Positions 60,280 to 64,000 of a stretch of 64,000 bases of DNA are shown here, piece after piece. Each line of letters starts with the position of its first letter. The first letter of the stretch is position 1. The notes under the pieces were generated by a model. It did no database searches and was not told the DNA's origin. It saw nothing but the letters and a program-made list of their open reading frames with translations. A program made the translations under genes and the position numbers. The DNA is from Sulfurovum sp. (GTDB lineage Bacteria > Campylobacterota > Campylobacteria > Campylobacterales > Sulfurovaceae): the NCBI GenBank assembly GCA_016744875.1, contig JADGDL010000006.1:1-64000 (forward strand), read 5' to 3'.

Positions 60280-61646
60280 ACTTTATTCCTAGGGTCAAGT
60301 ACTCTTTGTATACGATCAGAAAAGAGATTTGCGGCTAAGACCAAAATAAACATGAACACAAATGCAGAGAAGAGTGACCACCAGACCATCGGTTCTCTTG
60401 CCATTTCCAGTCGGGCCTGGTTTATCATATTTCCCCAAGAGTGCATCGTAGGGTCTACCCCTACCCCTACATAAGAGAGCACCGCTTCAGCAAGTACCAA
60501 ACCTGAAAAATCCAAAACCACTGAAATGAGGATGATATGCATGAGATTAGGAACGATATGACGACGAATAATAGTCAACTTGCTCACACCAAATGCTTTT
60601 GCAGCTGTAACAAACTCCATTTGAGAGATCTTAAGCGTCTCGGCTCTAAGCAATCTACATAAACCAGTCCATGAAGTGATCCCAAGGATCAAGATTAAAA
60701 ATAATAAACGTAGATCTGAACGTTCAAGCGTGGTTTCAAACCATGTGGGATTGTTATCCATCATAACCTGCATGGAGAGAACTCCTGCTGCGATGAGAAG
60801 TACGCCTGGGATGGAAGAGAGTGTTGTATAGAGATACTGGATCACATCATCTACCCAGCCGCCGAACAACCCCGCGCTTACACCCAAAATCACCGCTACA
60901 GGTAACATAATGAGTGTAGTAAGGATACCTATAAGTACGCCCGTACGTATACTTTTAAAGCTTTGATACAGTACATCACCGCCTACTTTATCGGTACCTA
61001 ATACATGATAAGAGTAACTAAGCATATAAAGCCAGGTGAATGCCATCACTAAAAGTATGAATGTTATATAGGCTGTACGCCATGGCAGATCACTTTTTCC
61101 CAGCCAGATCTCTGTCCATGCAAGCATAACCCTTGATCTCTCCCTCCACCATATATGTAACACCACAAGCAACAGACTCAACAGTAAACCTACACCTAAG
61201 GCAAACAAAGATTTCCCTATAAGATCATCTTCTGTAGAAACATATTTTAAAGGAAGGTAGACCTGTTTGGTAATGCCATGTTCATCTATCACAATGGAAC
61301 TTGCATACTCCGTTGTCGCAAAGGGTGCAGAATAAGTACGTTCTGTATTTTGAATGTTATGTTCAAATATCAGATCAAGAAGAGAGACCATTTCTACCTC
61401 ATACGCTACCTCCTGAGTTTTTTGTGCTTCAAGAGGAAGTGCCAGACGTACATGTATCGAGTCTAGCAAAGTAAACAGTAAATAAAACAAAAGTACTACA
61501 GAAGAGGCCATCGCTATGCTTGACCTAAAGATCGTATGCCAGGTCTTTTTTACTTGTGGAGAACGCGAAATAACCCATGACCACACTAAAAGTACTATCA
61601 CTAATAGCCACACTAATATATCCGTCCAAAGCAATACTAGTTTCAT
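60276..61646 (-). CDS. yejE: peptide ABC permease with extended N-terminus (YejE type)
   Basis: A 456-residue permease, longer than the usual ~340. The first ~200 residues hold two membrane helices, a periplasmic segment (about 75-145) and a third helix before the common DppC-like core. The core keeps the QLAMEV-like EAA region (AAKAFGVSKLTIIRRHIVPNL). It pairs with YejB to form the channel. Four-base overlaps on both sides show tight coupling. The added part has no known domain. Confidence 0.92.
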   Translation of the reverse strand: MKLVLLWTDILVWLLVIVLLVWSWVISRSPQVKKTWHTIFRSSIAMASSVVLLFYLLFTLLDSIHVRLALPLEAQKTQEVAYEVEMVSLLDLIFEHNIQNTERTYSAPFATTEYASSIVIDEHGITKQVYLPLKYVSTEDDLIGKSLFALGVGLLLSLLLVVLHIWWRERSRVMLAWTEIWLGKSDLPWRTAYITFILLVMAFTWLYMLSYSYHVLGTDKVGGDVLYQSFKSIRTGVLIGILTTLIMLPVAVILGVSAGLFGGWVDDVIQYLYTTLSSIPGVLLIAAGVLSMQVMMDNNPTWFETTLERSDLRLLFLILILGITSWTGLCRLLRAETLKISQMEFVTAAKAFGVSKLTIIRRHIVPNLMHIILISVVLDFSGLVLAEAVLSYVGVGVDPTMHSWGNMINQARLEMAREPMVWWSLFSAFVFMFILVLAANLFSDRIQRVLDPRNKV

Positions 61647-62617
61647 AATTTCACCCGTGGATCAAAGATCGTATAGGATATATCGGTTAAGATCAACCCT
61701 ACGATATACAGTACCGAACCTAAAAAGACCATCGCTTTAACGATGGCAAAATCTTGTGAATTAATGGCATCGATCGTATAAGATCCCAGTCCGGGAATCC
61801 CAAAAAATGACTCCATAATAAGACTTCCCATAAATAACGAAGGGATGATCACTACAACCCCTGTTAAAATAGGAAGCATCCCATTACGCAGGACATGTCC
61901 AAACAAGACTTTGATCTCAGAGAGCCCTTTTGCTCTTGCTGTCCGTACATAGTCCTGATTGATCTGTTCTAAGAAGATACTTCTATACCAACGTACACCT
62001 GACCCTATACCTGCAAACACACCTATCATCACAGGCAAAATGATGAACTTCACACCATCCCATCCACTCTCATAACCTGATATAGGTACCCAGTGCCATA
62101 TTTTTGAAAAAAGTACTTGTCCTGCGATGATGTAAAAAAGTCCGGAGACTGACATGATCATCACAGCAATGATCATCATACTTGTATCTAATGTAGAACC
62201 TCTAAAAAGTACCAAAAGAAGTGCCAGACTTATGTTAGTGATCAGCGCGATCATAAACGTAGGTAAAGCGATGGAAAGACTGGGCATCATACGCTCTTTG
62301 ATATCTGACCCTATATTACGGTTACTGTCAGAAAAGCCAAAATCAAAGGAGAAAAGTTTAAGTGACTCCTGTACAAAAAGTGTATCAGAGACTTGCGAAA
62401 ACCCTTCTGCTTTGGAATTCACAAAAAGAGGTTTGTCATAGCCTCTCTCTTCTTTCCAGGATTGTATGAGCTCAGGCGTTACCTGTTTCGCTCCAAGTTG
62501 TGCTCTTGCCATATCATCAGGGCTATTGACCATAAAAAACAACATAAAAGTAATGAGGTTCACCCCTATAAGTATAGGTATGGCATAAAGTAACCGTCTA
62601 ATAATATAGGCTAACAT
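61643..62617 (-). CDS. yejB: peptide ABC permease (YejB type)
   Basis: A 324-residue DppB-like permease. It starts MLAYIIRRLLYAIPILIGVNLITF and contains the EAA motif region VRTARAKGLSEIKVLFGHVLRNG. About six membrane helices. It overlaps the binding-protein gene by seven bases and yejE by four. The substrate is probably small peptides; microcin C uptake is known for Escherichia YejABEF. Confidence 0.94.
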   Translation of the reverse strand: MLAYIIRRLLYAIPILIGVNLITFMLFFMVNSPDDMARAQLGAKQVTPELIQSWKEERGYDKPLFVNSKAEGFSQVSDTLFVQESLKLFSFDFGFSDSNRNIGSDIKERMMPSLSIALPTFMIALITNISLALLLVLFRGSTLDTSMMIIAVMIMSVSGLFYIIAGQVLFSKIWHWVPISGYESGWDGVKFIILPVMIGVFAGIGSGVRWYRSIFLEQINQDYVRTARAKGLSEIKVLFGHVLRNGMLPILTGVVVIIPSLFMGSLIMESFFGIPGLGSYTIDAINSQDFAIVKAMVFLGSVLYIVGLILTDISYTIFDPRVKL

Positions 62618-64000
62618 GCATCCTCCTCTTGAGAGATCACCCTATGTTGTCTGTTTCTATAGATACGACGGAGTGAAAAGATCATCATAAGAATAAACAA
62701 TGCCATGATGATCAACGGCATGACTACTGGCTGATTCCACTCTTTTTGTTTTTGAACTCTCAGGGCGGCATCTATACGTTTATACTTCAGCGTATTGTTT
62801 GCCATAGCATTGGGGACCACATTCTTGTACCAGGCATGAGACAGGGCTAAAGATTTAGGATGTATACCCCATACCCAAGGTGCATCTTCTCTTGAGATCT
62901 TTATCATTTGACGTATGATGTCCATTCTTTGAGGCGTGTTCTTCATCGTTTTCATCTTTTCAAAGAGCTTGTCAAACGCCGGATTTTTATAATTTGAAGA
63001 GTTTATTCCTGCCCCATTGGTATCAACAGATGCATTTGCTCCATAAAGTAAAAAGAGAAAATTTTCCGGATCAGGATAATCTGCATTCCATCCCCATGAA
63101 AAAAGTTGTGTCTTGCCTTTACGTACTTTATCTTGAAAGCGGTTATAGTCTGTAGCACGTATCACAAGCTGTATACCCAAAGTATCATACTGTTTACGAT
63201 ACCAATCCATCAAGGCTCTGTCGTCCGGACCTGTTGCTGTTGTATCATAGTGAAGCTTTAAGGGTTTACCTGTTTTCTCAGAGATACCATTGGGATACCC
63301 TGCCTCTGCTAAAAGTTGTTTAGCAAATACCAATGATCTACGTACACGTTTACCATCAACCCAGTCATATACTACAGTATTGGTACCTTCTTGCCCCTCT
63401 TCATATCCATATATCCCTGGAGGTATCACACTCTGTGCTGCCATCCCTCTTTCGTTCATAAAAATAGAGATATACTCTTCCTGATCAATAGCAATACTAA
63501 TAGCCTGTCTCAATTTTCTAGCTGACTCTGTATAACCGCCAACAACAGGATCTACCATATTAAATGCCATATAAAAGATAGAAGGCTGTACAGACCCTAT
63601 CAGTGATATGTCCTTTTCCTGCATCTCTTCACTGAGACCCATAGTACCTGATGAAGAGATCTGCACTGCTTGATCAAAGGCTTCAGAACTGATACCTGAT
63701 GCATCATAATAGCCTTGTAAAAACTTATTCCATAACGGAATACTCTCTTTTTCCAAAGCGTAAATGACCTCATCTATGAATGGTAACTTTCCCCCTGTAT
63801 CTTCATGATCTGAAGCAGGATACACCTCAGCATGAAAATTTGGATTTTTCACAAGGCGCATCTGTTTGTTTGGATTATTTTCTGCCAAATAATATGCTCC
63901 AGTCCCTACAGGATGCCAATTCAATGTCAGGTTTTTGGCTACCAACCCTTTTTGCTGATAAAAGAGGTCTGCCTCCCAGGGAATAGGTGCAAAAAAGTTC
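62611..64000 (-). CDS. yejA: peptide-binding protein, 5' end beyond window, C-terminal membrane anchor
   Basis: At least 463 codons of a family 5 solute-binding protein. The frame stays open from 63945 to the right edge, so the visible part has no true start; a TTG at 63945 is internal. It includes the family segments WHPVGTGAYYL, RQAISIAIDQEEYISIF and SWGWNADYPDPENF. The C-terminus adds one membrane helix (VVMPLIIMALFILMMIFSL) and a basic tail, so it is anchored at the outer face of the membrane. Most relatives are free or lipid-anchored. Confidence 0.92.
   Translation of the reverse strand, partial: NFFAPIPWEADLFYQQKGLVAKNLTLNWHPVGTGAYYLAENNPNKQMRLVKNPNFHAEVYPASDHEDTGGKLPFIDEVIYALEKESIPLWNKFLQGYYDASGISSEAFDQAVQISSSGTMGLSEEMQEKDISLIGSVQPSIFYMAFNMVDPVVGGYTESARKLRQAISIAIDQEEYISIFMNERGMAAQSVIPPGIYGYEEGQEGTNTVVYDWVDGKRVRRSLVFAKQLLAEAGYPNGISEKTGKPLKLHYDTTATGPDDRALMDWYRKQYDTLGIQLVIRATDYNRFQDKVRKGKTQLFSWGWNADYPDPENFLFLLYGANASVDTNGAGINSSNYKNPAFDKLFEKMKTMKNTPQRMDIIRQMIKISREDAPWVWGIHPKSLALSHAWYKNVVPNAMANNTLKYKRIDAALRVQKQKEWNQPVVMPLIIMALFILMMIFSLRRIYRNRQHRVISQEEDAC

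Noticed and set aside
63943..63945. TTG as the true start of the binding-protein gene
   Set aside because: The frame continues open to the window edge with good family sequence and a signal peptide is missing, so the gene is cut by the edge.
1..64000. tRNA, rRNA, insertion sequence, prophage or defence system
   Set aside because: No cloverleaf, rRNA-like segment, transposase, integrase or known defence gene was seen in any frame. A covariance-model scan would settle the RNA question.

Overview
The window is a compact, AT-rich bacterial chromosome segment from a member of the Campylobacterota (epsilonproteobacteria). It is most likely a free-living, nitrate-respiring chemolithotroph of the Sulfurovum/Sulfurimonas kind. 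Three things support this: a periplasmic nitrate reductase operon in the epsilon order (napA-G-H-B-F-L-D), a three-subunit cytochrome bc1 complex with a diheme cytochrome c1, and a housekeeping block (hom to moaA, 40013-50177) whose order follows, from memory, the Campylobacter jejuni Cj0149c-Cj0161c region. The genus is an inference.

Layout. 1-8935 (minus): the nap operon, including an enlarged NapB that carries an extra N-terminal cytochrome c domain, a stand-alone PAS protein and several small unknowns. 9098-11561 (minus): a Crp/Fnr-type regulator, then an nsrR-cobA-met8 operon (NO sensor plus siroheme synthesis). 11706-17086 (plus): norC-norB-norD-norQ-norE-norF, a complete cNOR nitric oxide reductase set with a 31-codon ORF before norF. 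17131-24079: a sensor-like membrane protein, class Ia ribonucleotide reductase beta subunit, a Kef-type antiporter, a DUF4197 protein, cold-shock protein and two short ORFs with strong ribosome binding sites. 24445-29779: nitrate import (NrtA/NrtB/NrtD ABC transporter and NarK) with a membrane-anchored rhodanese. 29941-39455: biosynthetic and redox genes (ilvE, SPFH protein, hisIE, purF, dapB, trxB, trxA, PhyH-type dioxygenase, yraN, tandem DUF302). 39504-50177: yajQ, hom, aminotransferase, rRNA methyltransferases, rpmE, moeA, queD, queE, moaA. 50399-53142: petC-petB-petA. 53391-57957: mnmG, ribE, ferritin, MnmC-like methyltransferase, luxS. 58053-64000: a HAD phosphatase and a YejABEF-type peptide ABC transporter whose binding-protein gene runs off the right edge.

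How it fits together. Nitrate enters through NarK or the ABC system. Nap reduces it in the periplasm with electrons from NapGH and the small cytochromes. NarK or Nap supplies nitrite to reductases not present here, and NorCB removes NO. MoaA and MoeA make the molybdenum cofactor NapA needs, and CobA/Met8 make siroheme. By eye I find TTGAT-N4-ATCAA boxes, perfect or one base off, upstream of napA, upstream of the Crp/Fnr gene itself, upstream of nrdB and upstream of moaA. In napA, nrdB and moaA the box lies about 32 bp from a plausible -10 element. Two CTAC-N6-GTAG palindromes lie between nsrR and norC. The window therefore shows a small anaerobic-respiration regulon together with its likely regulators.

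Unexplained items include a 31-nt hairpin repeat present twice (29 of 31 bases identical), a 23-bp inverted repeat with nested hairpins between nrtA and nrtB, heptad repeats between mnmG and ribE, and an altered iron-ligand spacing in NrdB. No tRNA, rRNA, CRISPR array, insertion sequence or prophage was seen.
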